In this document: positions 56,183 to 64,000 of the stretch, in pieces | How the letters are laid out: each line of letters begins with the position of its first letter | Numbering within the stretch: position 1 is the stretch's first letter | From: an uncultured Croceitalea sp. | Lineage (GTDB): Bacteria > Bacteroidota > Bacteroidia > Flavobacteriales > Flavobacteriaceae | Length of the DNA: 64,000 nt | Assembly: GCA_947503285.1 (NCBI GenBank) | Contig: CANNDD010000002.1 | Coordinates: 496,001 to 560,000, forward strand | Direction of reading: 5' to 3' | The notes under the pieces: model-generated | What the model saw: only the letters and a program-made list of their open reading frames with translations | Databases searched by the model: none | Told to the model about the DNA's origin: nothing | Made by a program: the position numbers and the translations under genes

Positions 56183-56536
56183 ATGGTAACCAAGGTTTTT
56201 TATTGGGTGTCAACTGCACTTTTGACGCTCATCATGCTGTTTTCAGTTTATAATTATTTTTTTAACCATGAGGCCATAGCTGGCTTTTATGAAAGTATGG
56301 GATACCCGACCTATCTCATTTATCCGTTGGCGATTGCGAAAATCCTAGGATTGGTAGCCGTTTGGGGCAACTTTTCAAAATCGCTTAAAGAATGGGCCTA
56401 TGCCGGATTCTTCTATAATGCCGTATTGGCCTTCTTTGCGCACTATATGGTAAATGATGGGCAACACATGGGTGCGGTCATTGCATTCTTTGCAGTATTG
56501 GGCTCTTATTTTTTAGGAAAAAAGGTTAGACCGTAA
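56183..56536 (+). CDS. DoxX-family membrane protein
   Basis: 117 residues with four membrane helices (about 5-25, 40-58, 68-88, 92-112). PLAIAKILGLVAVWGNFSK and EWAYAGFFYNAVLAFFAHY fit DoxX/SURF4-type small proteins. Members are linked to redox stress or thiosulfate oxidation in some bacteria, but the role here is open. It lies 8 nt before rsmI, hence probably one transcript. Confidence 0.82.
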   Translation: MVTKVFYWVSTALLTLIMLFSVYNYFFNHEAIAGFYESMGYPTYLIYPLAIAKILGLVAVWGNFSKSLKEWAYAGFFYNAVLAFFAHYMVNDGQHMGAVIAFFAVLGSYFLGKKVRP

Positions 56537-56544
56537 CGTAGCCA

Positions 56545-57216
56545 ATGGGAAAGTTATTTTTGGTGCCAACACCAATTGGTAATCTACAAGATATTACGTT
56601 TAGAGCAATTGCCGTTCTAAAAGAAGTCGATTTGATCTTGGCAGAGGATACACGTACCAGTGGTAAGCTCTTACAACATTATGAAATCACAACGCAGATG
56701 CAGAGTCATCATATGCACAATGAACATCGCACCATAGAAAACCTCATTACCAAGTTAAAAGCAGGGGCGACCTTGGCGCTGATTTCCGATGCGGGGACAC
56801 CCGCCATTTCAGATCCAGGCTTTTTATTGACCCGTGCTTGTGTTGAAAATAATATTGAAGTGGAATGTTTACCCGGGGCAACAGCCTTTGTACCTGCTTT
56901 GGTCAATAGTGGCTTGCCCAATGACCGTTTTGTTTTTGAAGGATTTCTTCCGGTAAAAAAGGGAAGACAGACCCGACTGGAGTTTTTGGGCCAAGAAACA
57001 CGAACTATGGTTTTCTATGAATCTCCCCATAAATTAGTAAAGACCTTGAACCAGTTTTCGCAGTATTTCGGAGCCGATAGGGGCATTTCCGTGTCTCGGG
57101 AGCTGACCAAAATGTATGAGGAAACCATTCGGGGCACCGCGAGCGAAATCATTGCGCATTTTGCCCAAAAGCCCCCAAAAGGGGAATTCGTTATCGTGGT
57201 GGAAGGTAAAAAATGA
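56545..57216 (+). CDS. rsmI: 16S rRNA (cytidine1402-2'-O)-methyltransferase
   Basis: 223 residues. RsmI methylates the ribose of C1402 in the decoding centre with SAM. The tetrapyrrole-methylase-like fold shows LVPTPIGNLQDITFRA (about 5-20), AEDTRTSGKLLQHY (34-47), LISDAGTPAISDPG (75-88) and the late GEFVIVVEG strand. It overlaps the next gene by 4 nt (ATGA), so is translationally coupled to the glycosylase-like gene. Confidence 0.96.
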   Translation: MGKLFLVPTPIGNLQDITFRAIAVLKEVDLILAEDTRTSGKLLQHYEITTQMQSHHMHNEHRTIENLITKLKAGATLALISDAGTPAISDPGFLLTRACVENNIEVECLPGATAFVPALVNSGLPNDRFVFEGFLPVKKGRQTRLEFLGQETRTMVFYESPHKLVKTLNQFSQYFGADRGISVSRELTKMYEETIRGTASEIIAHFAQKPPKGEFVIVVEGKK

Positions 57217-57800
57217 GGCAATTACTTAAAGAAATACGTGCCTGCGAGGTCTGTAAAGCACATCTTCCCTTAGGGCCTAGGCCTATTGTTTCCTTTTCAG
57301 GAAAATCAAAAATCGTTTTATTGAGCCAAGCCCCGGGAAGGTTGGCGCACCTACATAACAAACCTTGGGATGATCCTAGCGGCAAGACCCTTAGGAAATG
57401 GCTGGGGGTCAACGAAGACCAATTTTACAATACCGATAATTTTGCAATACTACCCATGGGTTTTTGTTATCCAGGTAAAGGTAAAACAGGTGACCTGCCC
57501 CCAAGAAAAGAATGTGCCCCCCTTTGGCATGATCAAGTTTGGAAAACATTACAAGGGGTACAGTTGACACTTCTTATTGGTAAGTATGCCCAAGACTGTT
57601 ATTTGAAAAAACGTTCAGAACGGAACCTCACCGAAAATGTGGCCCATTATAAAAAGTTCTTGCCCACCTATTTTCCTTTACCACATCCATCACCGGTGAA
57701 CCGGTTTTGGCGTTTCAAAAACCCATGGTTTGAAAAAGAAGTCCAGCCGATTTTGAAACAAAAGATCTCAAAAATCTTGGGGAGGGATGGAAACCCTTAA
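57213..57800 (+). CDS. Uracil-DNA-glycosylase-family protein (first paralogue)
   Basis: 195 residues. Four Cys in the pattern CxxC (CEVC, residues 11-14) and C-x15-C (FCYPG...KEC) match the 4Fe-4S site of family-4/5-type enzymes. Core motifs are LSQAPGRLAHLHNKPWDDPSG and PHPSPVNRFW. In the first, the usual GQAPG is replaced by SQAPG; Gly at that site lies near the catalytic base, so activity may differ. It overlaps rsmI by 4 nt. Confidence 0.82.
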   Translation: MRQLLKEIRACEVCKAHLPLGPRPIVSFSGKSKIVLLSQAPGRLAHLHNKPWDDPSGKTLRKWLGVNEDQFYNTDNFAILPMGFCYPGKGKTGDLPPRKECAPLWHDQVWKTLQGVQLTLLIGKYAQDCYLKKRSERNLTENVAHYKKFLPTYFPLPHPSPVNRFWRFKNPWFEKEVQPILKQKISKILGRDGNP

Positions 57801-58088
57801 CCAATTGAATATTTTTTGGGTTTCGGTTTTTAATAGGAAACCAAATATTTTTGAAGCTCATCTTTTTTGGTGGACAAAGGACTTTCCACATTTACCGAAA
57901 TTGGCCTTTGTGAAACCAAGTTGAGTGCTTTGCATTTTTAAAAGTTGAATGCTAGAATATTGCAATGCCCTGTCCTGATTAGAATAACCAAAGATTTTGA
58001 TGTATTATGATGTGAAGGCATCAATACTAGTTGATACGCTTTGGTGTTGCAAATTACATTCTTGGCTTTTTTATACATTTAGACAAAT
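57801..58088. other. 288-nt spacer with terminator and AT-rich leader
   Basis: Contains a hairpin just after the first paralogue's stop (57808-57852) and otherwise AT-rich sequence with no supported gene. The second glycosylase-family gene starts at 58089 and must have its own promoter if the hairpin is functional. Confidence 0.6.
57808..57852 (+). terminator. Probable terminator after the rsmI-glycosylase unit
   Basis: TTGGGTTTC (57816) pairs with GAAACCAA (57837), extended by A/T pairs outside, and followed by ATATTTTT. The stem is AT-rich, so efficiency is uncertain. Confidence 0.55.
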
Positions 58089-58676
58089 ATGGAAAAATTA
58101 CTTTCTGATATTAGAGCTTGTAAAGTCTGTTCGGCATCCCTGCCTTTAGGGCCAAGACCTATGGTGACCGCCCATTCTGATGCGAAGATTATCATTATTG
58201 GTCAAGCACCAGGCACCAAGGTCCATGAAACGGGGGTTCCTTGGGATGACCCAAGTGGAAAGCAATTACGAAAATGGTTAGGGGTTTCCAATACGGTCTT
58301 TTATGATGAAACAAAAATAGCCTTAGTACCCATGGGTTTTTGTTATCCGGGCAAAGGAAAGGGAGGCGACTTACCGCCAAGACCGGAGTGTGCCCCACTT
58401 TGGCATCAAAAACTTTGGGATGGTATGCCGAATTTGAAGTTGATCATCTTAATCGGAACTTACGCTCAAAAGTATTATCTAAAAGAAGCAATGGAAAAGA
58501 ACCTGACCGAAACGGTGAAGGCGTATGAAAAGTATTTGCCCATTTATTTTCCATTGCCACACCCATCACCCAGAAATCGGTTTTGGTTAACGAAGAACCC
58601 CTGGTTTGAGGATGAAGTATTGCCCCAGTTAAAAGAGCGAATAACCCAAGTCTTACTGACCGATAGAGGCTCTTAA
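58089..58676 (+). CDS. Uracil-DNA-glycosylase-family protein (second paralogue)
   Basis: 195 residues, same length as the first paralogue and strongly similar along its length. It keeps the canonical GQAPG (IGQAPGTKVHETGVPWDDPSG), CKVC near the start, FCYPG...PEC (C-x15-C), and HPSPRNRFW. It is more likely to retain glycosylase activity than the first copy. Members remove damaged or deaminated bases from DNA. The 288-nt spacer to the first copy contains a terminator-like hairpin, so the two are probably transcribed separately. Confidence 0.85.
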   Translation: MEKLLSDIRACKVCSASLPLGPRPMVTAHSDAKIIIIGQAPGTKVHETGVPWDDPSGKQLRKWLGVSNTVFYDETKIALVPMGFCYPGKGKGGDLPPRPECAPLWHQKLWDGMPNLKLIILIGTYAQKYYLKEAMEKNLTETVKAYEKYLPIYFPLPHPSPRNRFWLTKNPWFEDEVLPQLKERITQVLLTDRGS

Positions 58677-58749
58677 TCTACTGAATGTTTCAGGCTTCAA
58701 TCCATTTTTTTCTTTTGCCTAACACCTAATAGCGTAAGCGTTTTAAAAT

Positions 58750-59352
58750 CTAATATCTCGAACCATCATGCTTCCCCTTTTCCCAGCCATGTTTTCCTAG
58801 ATATTGGTTGGCACTTTCGACGGCCCCATCTTCAATATCGGTACCCTGGCTATCATTCCAACGGTTTAGGTATCCAAAAAGGGAAATTACCCCCAACATT
58901 TCTACGATTTCACCTTCATTCCAATATTGATATAAACGTGTTTTGATTTCTGCATCAACGGCATTGGGCACTTGTGATGCCTGTAAGGAAAAATCCAAGG
59001 CAGCACGTTCCGCTTCAGAAAATGCGGGGTGGGTTCGATACTCCCAAATATTATCCAATTGTTCTTGTTCTGCACCATAACGCTCCGCTGCGCGTATCGC
59101 ATGCGCTTGGCAATAACGACAACCTGTAGCGTTACTACTTACCCAGGCAATCATTCTTTTTAGTGCTGAGGTAACACGACCTTCATTGGCCATCACCGCT
59201 TTATTTAGGTTGATAAAAGCTTTTGAAATTGCCGGCCTATGCTGCATGGTCAACACGGAATTTGGGCAGAAACCCAAGGTTTCATTAAAGAATTCAGCTA
59301 ATTTTTTGGTGTCGGGATCGTGGTTTGGATCAAGGGGTTGTACTAATGCCAT
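58750..59352 (-). CDS. AhpD-like (carboxymuconolactone-decarboxylase family) peroxidase-related protein
   Basis: 200 residues. The redox CxxC motif and His are in CRYCQAHAIRAAERYG (about 79-94), as in AhpD-type alkylhydroperoxidase-related proteins; VSSNATGCRYCQ precedes it. The fold is all-helical, and the region VSLFGYLNRWNDSQGTDIED after it is typical of the longer members. It starts 47 nt from a divergent OsmC gene; together they suggest organic-peroxide defence, an inference from family and placement. Confidence 0.88.
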   Translation of the reverse strand: MALVQPLDPNHDPDTKKLAEFFNETLGFCPNSVLTMQHRPAISKAFINLNKAVMANEGRVTSALKRMIAWVSSNATGCRYCQAHAIRAAERYGAEQEQLDNIWEYRTHPAFSEAERAALDFSLQASQVPNAVDAEIKTRLYQYWNEGEIVEMLGVISLFGYLNRWNDSQGTDIEDGAVESANQYLGKHGWEKGKHDGSRY

Positions 59353-59399
59353 TTGGTTTCTTTTATCGTATTTTTATTCCCTACAAGAAACAAAAATTT

Positions 59400-59828
59400 A
59401 TGGGAACAACGAATCATATCAGTACGAAATGGAAAGGCGGAATGGCCTTTGAAAGTAATAACCCTTCAGGACTTGATTTGACCATTGATGCGGCGCCCGA
59501 AGATGGTGGCGAGGGGAAAGGCCTGCGACCAAAGGCCTTAATGCTTTCTGGCTTGGCAGGTTGTTCAGGATTGGATGTTGCATCACTTATAAAAAAAATG
59601 AAACTTGAGGTCGATGATTTTAGTATCGAGACCATTGCAAATTTAACCGATGAGCATCCGAAATACTATGACCATGTGGTTATTGAATATCATTTTTATG
59701 GGGCAAACTTGAATGAAGAAAAACTACAACGTGCCGTAGACTTATCCGTTGAAAAGTATTGCGGAGTGATGGAAATGTTCAGAAGGTTTGCCGAATTGGA
59801 GATTAAAACGATTTTTCATAAAACTTAA
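59400..59828 (+). CDS. OsmC-family peroxiredoxin-like protein
   Basis: 142 residues from ATG 59400; a longer frame would overlap the divergent AhpD-like gene and adds a non-family tail, so I chose the shorter. Conserved Cys of the Ohr/OsmC pair are in LAGCSGLDVASLI (near 55) and KYCGVMEMFRR (near 122). These reduce organic hydroperoxides using lipoyl or thiol donors. The last 41 nt could overlap the upstream extension of the next frame, but not the chosen start of that gene. Confidence 0.9.
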   Translation: MGTTNHISTKWKGGMAFESNNPSGLDLTIDAAPEDGGEGKGLRPKALMLSGLAGCSGLDVASLIKKMKLEVDDFSIETIANLTDEHPKYYDHVVIEYHFYGANLNEEKLQRAVDLSVEKYCGVMEMFRRFAELEIKTIFHKT

Positions 59829-59830
59829 AA

Positions 59831-59865
59831 AAGTTCAAGCTCAAGTGTCAAATGCAAGTTCAAAC
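59831..59865 (+). repeat. Left 35-bp inverted repeat flanking the four-helix-bundle gene
   Basis: AAGTTCAAGCTCAAG, TGTCAAATGC, AAGTTCAAAC: when the right copy (60236-60270) is reverse-complemented the two agree at 29 of 35 positions. It begins 2 nt after the OsmC stop. Confidence 0.85.
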
Positions 59866-59874
59866 AAAGTAAAG

Positions 59875-60222
59875 TTGAAAAAAAAGTTTGATTTAGAAGA
59901 TAGACTAGTTGAATTTGCAGCAAAAGTTGCCCTGTTCAGTAGGGATTTACCATCTGACATGACGGGACAGTATTATGGAAATCAATTGTTACGTTCTGGA
60001 GGCAGTTCAGCATTGAACTTTGGTGAAGCACAAGGCACGAATTCGAATAGGGATTATGTAAATAAGGCCTCTATTTCCCTTAAAGAGCTAAAGGAATCAA
60101 GAGTAAATCTAAAAGTGCTTAATAAGATTAACTATGGGGATACTAAGAGTAGTGCTGAACTTTTGGATGAAGTAGAGCAATTAATCAAAATTATTGCAAC
60201 AATAATCAAGAATAAAAAATAA
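59875..60222 (+). CDS. Four-helix-bundle protein (23S rRNA intervening-sequence protein family)
   Basis: 115 residues with TTG start at 59875, giving MKKKFDLEDRLVEFAAKV, the usual family start; GTG 59845 and ATG 59788 are in frame upstream but add unlike sequence and overlap OsmC. The remainder has the family hallmarks QLLRSGGSSALNFGEAQG and SISLKELKESRVNLKVL. Related proteins are encoded in intervening sequences of 23S rRNA or as avd in diversity-generating retroelements; no reverse transcriptase is seen here. The 35-bp inverted repeats flank it closely, suggesting it moved as a unit. Confidence 0.82.
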   Translation: MKKKFDLEDRLVEFAAKVALFSRDLPSDMTGQYYGNQLLRSGGSSALNFGEAQGTNSNRDYVNKASISLKELKESRVNLKVLNKINYGDTKSSAELLDEVEQLIKIIATIIKNKK

Positions 60223-60235
60223 CAAAAAACATCGT

Positions 60236-60270
60236 CTTTGAACTTGAGTTTGATTCTTGAGTTTGAACTT
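60236..60270 (+). repeat. Right 35-bp inverted repeat flanking the four-helix-bundle gene
   Basis: CTTTGAACTTGAGTTTGATT and CTTGAGTTTGAACTT are the reverse complement of the left copy with 6 mismatches. It ends 7 nt before the recJ ATG at 60278, so the insertion lies close to recJ's translation-initiation region. Confidence 0.85.
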
Positions 60271-60277
60271 CAAAACC

Positions 60278-61966
60278 ATGCGTTGGACCATTAAGCCTAT
60301 TCCAGAATCCAAAGAAATTGAAAGACTTTCAAAAGAGCTCAAAGTTGATGATCTCGTTGCCCAACTACTATTGCAAAGGGGGATTTCGACCTATGATCAG
60401 GCCAAGAAATTCTTTCGGCCTGAGTTAAGTGACCTTCATGATCCTTTTTTGATGAAGGATATGGACGTTGCTGTCGCGCGAATTGAAAAGGCAATTGAGG
60501 CGAATGAGAATATTCTGGTCTATGGCGATTATGATGTTGACGGTACCACCGCGGTTGCCTTACTTTCATCCTACTTGTTAGAAGAACATCCCAATGTAGC
60601 TACCTACATACCCGATAGGTATGGCGAGGGTTATGGGGTTTCATTACAAGGCATCGATTTTGCCGACGACAATGGTTTTTCGTTGATTATCGCCTTGGAT
60701 TGTGGGGTCAAGGCAATTCATCAGGTTGCTTATGCCAAAGAAAAGGGCATTGATTTTATTATTTGCGACCACCACCGTCCGGGAGAAAAATTACCCGATG
60801 CAATCGCAATTCTTGACCCGAAGCGAGATGATTGCCAGTACCCCTATGATGAATTGTGTGGTTGTGGAGTGGGCTTTAAACTAATTCAGGCGTTAGCCTA
60901 TCAAAAAGGGGAATCAATAACCGATTTGATACCGTATTTAGATTTAGTGGCAACGGCAATCGGTGCCGATATCGTACCTATTACTGGAGAAAACCGTGTT
61001 TTGGCCTATCATGGAATGCGCGTCATCAACTCGAATCCCAGAATTGGATTTCAAGCGATTATCAATCAGGTCAAAAAGAAGGAATTGACCATTACGGATG
61101 TCGTTTTTATCATTGCGCCACGCATTAATGCCGCTGGCAGAATGGAACATGGGCAACATGCGGTCAATCTGCTGACGGAAACTGATTTAAAACGGGCAGA
61201 AAAATTTGCAGCGGCAATAGAGCAATACAATTTTGATAGAAGGTCTTTAGACCAAGAAATCACCAAAGAGGCACTGGGTCAAATTCAAAGTAATAAAGAA
61301 GAAGAACGTTTTACCTCGGTGGTCTATAATGAAAATTGGCATAAAGGAGTGATAGGAATAGTTGCTTCAAGGTTGACAGAAACCTACTACCGTCCGACAT
61401 TGGTGTTTACCAGAAGCGGGGAGAAATTAGCCGCCTCCGCAAGATCTGTAAAAGGTTTTGATGTTTACAATGCCCTCGAAGGTTGTGCTGATTGTATTGA
61501 ACAATTCGGAGGGCATAAATATGCTGCGGGTCTTACCCTCTTAGAGGAACATTATGAAAATTTCAAGGCAAAATTTGAAAAAGTGGTAGCAGAAAGTATT
61601 GCCCCAGAACTTTTGATTCGAGAACAACAAATTGATGCTGAAATAGAATTAAGCGAAATTGCACCGAAACTAATGCGTATTATAAAACAATTTGCTCCCT
61701 TCGGACCGGGTAACATGACCCCGGTTTTTATGGCACAAAATGTTCAGGATACTGGTTATGGTAAAGGAGTGGGTGAAGATGCAAAGCATTTAAAATTAAC
61801 CGTTACGCAAAAAGGTTCAAACCCTATCGCAGCGATTGGGTTTAATCTTGGTGATAAACTAAGTCAGGTTAAAAAAACGAATCATTTCCATATTGCATTT
61901 ACTTTAGACGAAAATGAATGGCAGGGTGCTAAAAATCTTCAATTGAAATTGAAAGACCTGAGATAA
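60278..61966 (+). CDS. recJ: Single-stranded-DNA-specific exonuclease RecJ
   Basis: 562 residues from ATG 60278 (MRWTIKPIPESKE); a TTG 21 nt upstream overlaps the inverted repeat and is not needed. 5'-3' exonuclease in recombination and repair. DHH motifs: YGDYDVDGTTAVALL, LIIALDCGV, IICDHHRPG, and CGVGFKLIQAL; DHHA1 GHKYAAGLT; OB domain PFGPGNMTPVF. Length and motif order are normal. It may be read from a promoter upstream of or inside the inserted four-helix gene. Confidence 0.95.
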   Translation: MRWTIKPIPESKEIERLSKELKVDDLVAQLLLQRGISTYDQAKKFFRPELSDLHDPFLMKDMDVAVARIEKAIEANENILVYGDYDVDGTTAVALLSSYLLEEHPNVATYIPDRYGEGYGVSLQGIDFADDNGFSLIIALDCGVKAIHQVAYAKEKGIDFIICDHHRPGEKLPDAIAILDPKRDDCQYPYDELCGCGVGFKLIQALAYQKGESITDLIPYLDLVATAIGADIVPITGENRVLAYHGMRVINSNPRIGFQAIINQVKKKELTITDVVFIIAPRINAAGRMEHGQHAVNLLTETDLKRAEKFAAAIEQYNFDRRSLDQEITKEALGQIQSNKEEERFTSVVYNENWHKGVIGIVASRLTETYYRPTLVFTRSGEKLAASARSVKGFDVYNALEGCADCIEQFGGHKYAAGLTLLEEHYENFKAKFEKVVAESIAPELLIREQQIDAEIELSEIAPKLMRIIKQFAPFGPGNMTPVFMAQNVQDTGYGKGVGEDAKHLKLTVTQKGSNPIAAIGFNLGDKLSQVKKTNHFHIAFTLDENEWQGAKNLQLKLKDLR

Positions 61967-61970
61967 ATCC

Positions 61971-62357
61971 ATGAAAATAGCACATATCGCAATATGGGTA
62001 ACTGATTTAGAAGTGATGAAGCACTTTTATGAGACTTATTTTGAGGCGAAGGCAGGGGAAATTTACCATAATCCCACAAAGAAGTTCACCTCATATTTTT
62101 TGGGTTTTACAACTGGTAGTCATTTAGAGCTAATGCACCGCCCTGACATTAAAGATTTTAGAAAAGGCGCTCAAGAATTTATGGGGTTGACCCATTTCGC
62201 CGTTTCGGTAGGTGCCAAAACGAAAGTGGATTTACTGACCGAACGCCTTCGTAAAGATGGGTATACCATTGTTGGTGAACCCAGAACAACAGGTGATGGT
62301 TATTACGAGAGTGTGGTACTTGACCCAGAACAAAACCGAATTGAAATTACGGTCTGA
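61971..62357 (+). CDS. VOC-family (glyoxalase-like) protein
   Basis: 128 residues, single VOC domain. The metal-ligand pattern of glyoxalase I is recognisable: His in AHIAIWVTDL, Glu in HLELMHRPD, His in LTHFAVSVG and Glu in NRIEITV, so metal binding and catalysis are plausible. Substrate unproven. It starts 4 nt after recJ and is followed 1 nt later by the MFS gene. Confidence 0.85.
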   Translation: MKIAHIAIWVTDLEVMKHFYETYFEAKAGEIYHNPTKKFTSYFLGFTTGSHLELMHRPDIKDFRKGAQEFMGLTHFAVSVGAKTKVDLLTERLRKDGYTIVGEPRTTGDGYYESVVLDPEQNRIEITV

Positions 62358-62358
62358 T

Positions 62359-63636
62359 ATGAAAAACAAGATAGACCCCTACGCAGCGTTACGTTTCAAA
62401 GAGTTCAATATCTTTTTAGGGGTTCGTTTTGCTATGGTATTTGCATGGTCTATGCAGTTCATTGTCATTGAATGGCAAGTGTATTCCCTGACCAAAGATC
62501 CGCTATCATTGGGTATTATAGGTTTGATGGAAATTATTCCCGCAGTCAGTATTGCCTTATTTGCGGGCCATATTGTAGATCAAAGTGAGAAACGAAATCT
62601 TTTAGTGAAATGTATCTTAGGTTTTTCAGTGGTGGGTTTGGGGCTGTTCCTGATCACCCATCCTTCCGTAGAAACAAATTATGCTTCTAAGGCGATATTG
62701 TATGCAATTTATATCCTGGTTTTTTTGGGTGGATTGGTTCGTGCCTTTATAGGCCCGACCATATTTTCATTAATCGCATTGTTGGTACCAAAAAAGATAT
62801 ACCCGAATGCAGCCACCTGGAGCAGCTCAACATGGCAAATGGCAGCTGTACTCGGACCTGCCTTTGCGGGCTTCGCTATTAGCTGGATTGGGGTGCACTG
62901 GTCAATGTGCATTATTTTCGGATGTTCTATATTGGCCTTACTATTCCTATTTCAAATTTCGAGGAAACCTATTTTGAATCCGAAACTAGGGGAACCGGTT
63001 TTTCAAAGCCTAAAAGATGGTTTGAAGTTCGTTTTCAGTAGTAAAGCCATTTTTGGGGCATTGACCTTAGATATGGTTGCGGTACTTTTCGGTGGGGCCG
63101 TAGCATTGCTCCCTATTTATGCCCAAGACATTTTGCATGTAGGCTCAGAGGGTTTTGGTATTTTGAGGGCCGCACCTGCAGTAGGTGCTTCGATTACGAT
63201 GCTGGGCTCAACCCGTTTTCCGCTTCATAAAAATGCGGGCCGTAAATTATTGTGGGCAATTTTTGCCTTTGGTATCTGTATCATTGTATTCGGCATTTCG
63301 AAACTCTTCTGGCTTTCCGTAATTGCACTCTTTTTAAGTGGCGCAGTTGATGGGGTAAGTATGATCATTCGTCAAACGATTCTGCAGTTGAAGACTCCCG
63401 ACAATATGCGAGGCCGAGTGGCCTCAGTGAACTCCATTTTTGTGGGATCTTCAAATGAGTTAGGTGCTTTTGAAAGTGGTTTGGCGGCCAAAGTATTGGG
63501 TACCGTTACCGCAGTAGTTTTTGGAGGTTGTATGACTTTATTGACCGTAGGCACAACGGCATTGGTTTCGCCTACTTTTCGGCGATTGGATTTGTCAAAA
63601 GATGTTGAAGCCCACGAAAAAGACGTATCACTTTAA
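62359..63636 (+). CDS. MFS efflux transporter (EntS-like)
   Basis: 425 residues from ATG 62359 (MKNKIDPYAALRFKEFN). The longer frame beginning at 62257 is a shadow inside the VOC gene. About 12 helices, with the MFS_3 hallmarks FNIFLGVRFAMVFAWSMQ, ALFAGHIVDQSEKRNLLV, and LKTPDNMRGRVASVNSIF. Such proteins export siderophores or drugs by proton antiport; substrate unknown. It probably closes the recJ operon. Confidence 0.9.
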   Translation: MKNKIDPYAALRFKEFNIFLGVRFAMVFAWSMQFIVIEWQVYSLTKDPLSLGIIGLMEIIPAVSIALFAGHIVDQSEKRNLLVKCILGFSVVGLGLFLITHPSVETNYASKAILYAIYILVFLGGLVRAFIGPTIFSLIALLVPKKIYPNAATWSSSTWQMAAVLGPAFAGFAISWIGVHWSMCIIFGCSILALLFLFQISRKPILNPKLGEPVFQSLKDGLKFVFSSKAIFGALTLDMVAVLFGGAVALLPIYAQDILHVGSEGFGILRAAPAVGASITMLGSTRFPLHKNAGRKLLWAIFAFGICIIVFGISKLFWLSVIALFLSGAVDGVSMIIRQTILQLKTPDNMRGRVASVNSIFVGSSNELGAFESGLAAKVLGTVTAVVFGGCMTLLTVGTTALVSPTFRRLDLSKDVEAHEKDVSL

Positions 63637-63821
63637 AAAGGCATTTTTTTGAATGCTTTAATTTCTTGTATCACTTTATCGAATAAACCGACTTATACTT
63701 TGTTATCACTTTTGATAAGTGTAGTTTAGAAATACAGTCCCCCAATCGTAACCAGAAAGGCGAATTCATTTATCTGGGTCAGCTGTCGAGAGGAGGGCTG
63801 TTTTTTTATAAAACGAATAGC

Positions 63822-64000
63822 TTACCCTTTTGATTGCACTAATGATAGTTTTTCCCCATCAAAAACGGCATACGTGAAGTAATTGATCCAATCCCCTAGA
63901 TTGATATAGGTAGATTGGTCATTTAACTTGATTTCTAGAGGAAGATGCCGATGCCCGAATATAAAATAATCATAATGCCGGTTTTCCAGTTTTCGTTTGG
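63822..64000 (-). CDS. UDP-2,3-diacylglucosamine diphosphatase-like metallophosphoesterase (C-terminal part)
   Basis: About 59 residues from the window edge to TAA (63822-63824). KLENRHYDYFIFGHRHLP carries the GHRH metal-site motif, followed by NLGDWINYFTYAVFDGE as in LpxH-type enzymes that hydrolyse UDP-2,3-diacylglucosamine in lipid A synthesis. Only the C-terminal section is in the window. It is convergent with the MFS gene across a 185-nt gap. Confidence 0.85.
   Translation of the reverse strand, partial: KRKLENRHYDYFIFGHRHLPLEIKLNDQSTYINLGDWINYFTYAVFDGEKLSLVQSKG

Noticed and set aside
59875-60222. Diversity-generating retroelement (avd with reverse transcriptase and repeats)
   Set aside because: No reverse transcriptase or template/variable repeat pair is present near the four-helix-bundle gene.
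62257-62358. N-terminal extension of the MFS protein
   Set aside because: It overlaps the VOC gene in another frame and adds residues not seen in MFS proteins; ATG 62359 gives the expected start.
63700-63810. Small RNA or riboswitch-like region between the MFS gene and the convergent phosphoesterase gene
   Set aside because: A TTATCA/TGATAA hairpin and a T-run exist but the stems are short and no known class fits.

Overview
The window comes from a Flavobacteriaceae-type Bacteroidota genome, probably marine. This is judged from the moderately AT-rich sequence, the families present (GIN-domain/DUF2807 proteins, double-length MacB/FtsX permeases, a flavobacterial-style GreA/B-like orphan, a lipoprotein prolyl oligopeptidase), and the lack of strong Shine-Dalgarno sequences. 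Species cannot be fixed from sequence alone. No rRNA, tRNA, CRISPR array, prophage or transposase gene was recognised.

Region 1 (1-37914, all minus strand) is dominated by a tandem array of at least 14 MacB/FtsX-type ABC permeases of about 790-810 residues; the leftmost runs off the window. Two GIN-domain exported proteins are interspersed. At the promoter-proximal end lie one MacB/LolD-type ATPase, one membrane-fusion (HlyD-type) adaptor and one TolC-type outer-membrane channel. This is the only ATPase in the array, so one ATPase-adaptor-channel core may serve many alternative permeases.

Region 2 (38374-41534, plus strand, divergent) encodes an NtrC-type sigma-54 activator, a histidine kinase with two membrane helices and almost no periplasmic loop (intramembrane-sensing type), and a small GreA/B-like protein. 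Four long spacers of the array each carry a tandem pair of 17-bp TGT-N11-ACA palindromes (4-5 bp apart), 54-64 bp upstream of a TGGCA(T/C)-type -24 element. I infer that the two-component system controls four transcription units: tolC-adaptor-ATPase-GIN-permease; two permeases; six permeases; and the leftmost group. Together these look like an envelope-stress or antimicrobial-peptide export/detoxification locus, functionally analogous to Bce modules but wired through sigma-54.

Region 3 (41.6-47.9 kb) holds a SnoaL-like protein, ArfB, a lipoprotein, an orphan ABC ATPase, a prolyl oligopeptidase and Asd. Region 4 (48.0-53.0 kb) is an accessory stretch of single small genes (GNAT, AraC, two exported unknowns, HigBA, a bleomycin-resistance-like VOC protein), all on the minus strand and partly separated by long imperfect palindromes, which gives a cassette-like look. 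Region 5 (53.0-64.0 kb) is mostly housekeeping: mscL, alr, tdk, rsmI, two uracil-DNA-glycosylase-family paralogues, an AhpD-like protein, OsmC, recJ, a VOC protein, an MFS exporter and a partial UDP-2,3-diacylglucosamine diphosphatase-like gene. Between osmC and recJ sits a four-helix-bundle (23S-IVP family) gene flanked by 35-bp imperfect inverted repeats, which looks like a small insertion element.
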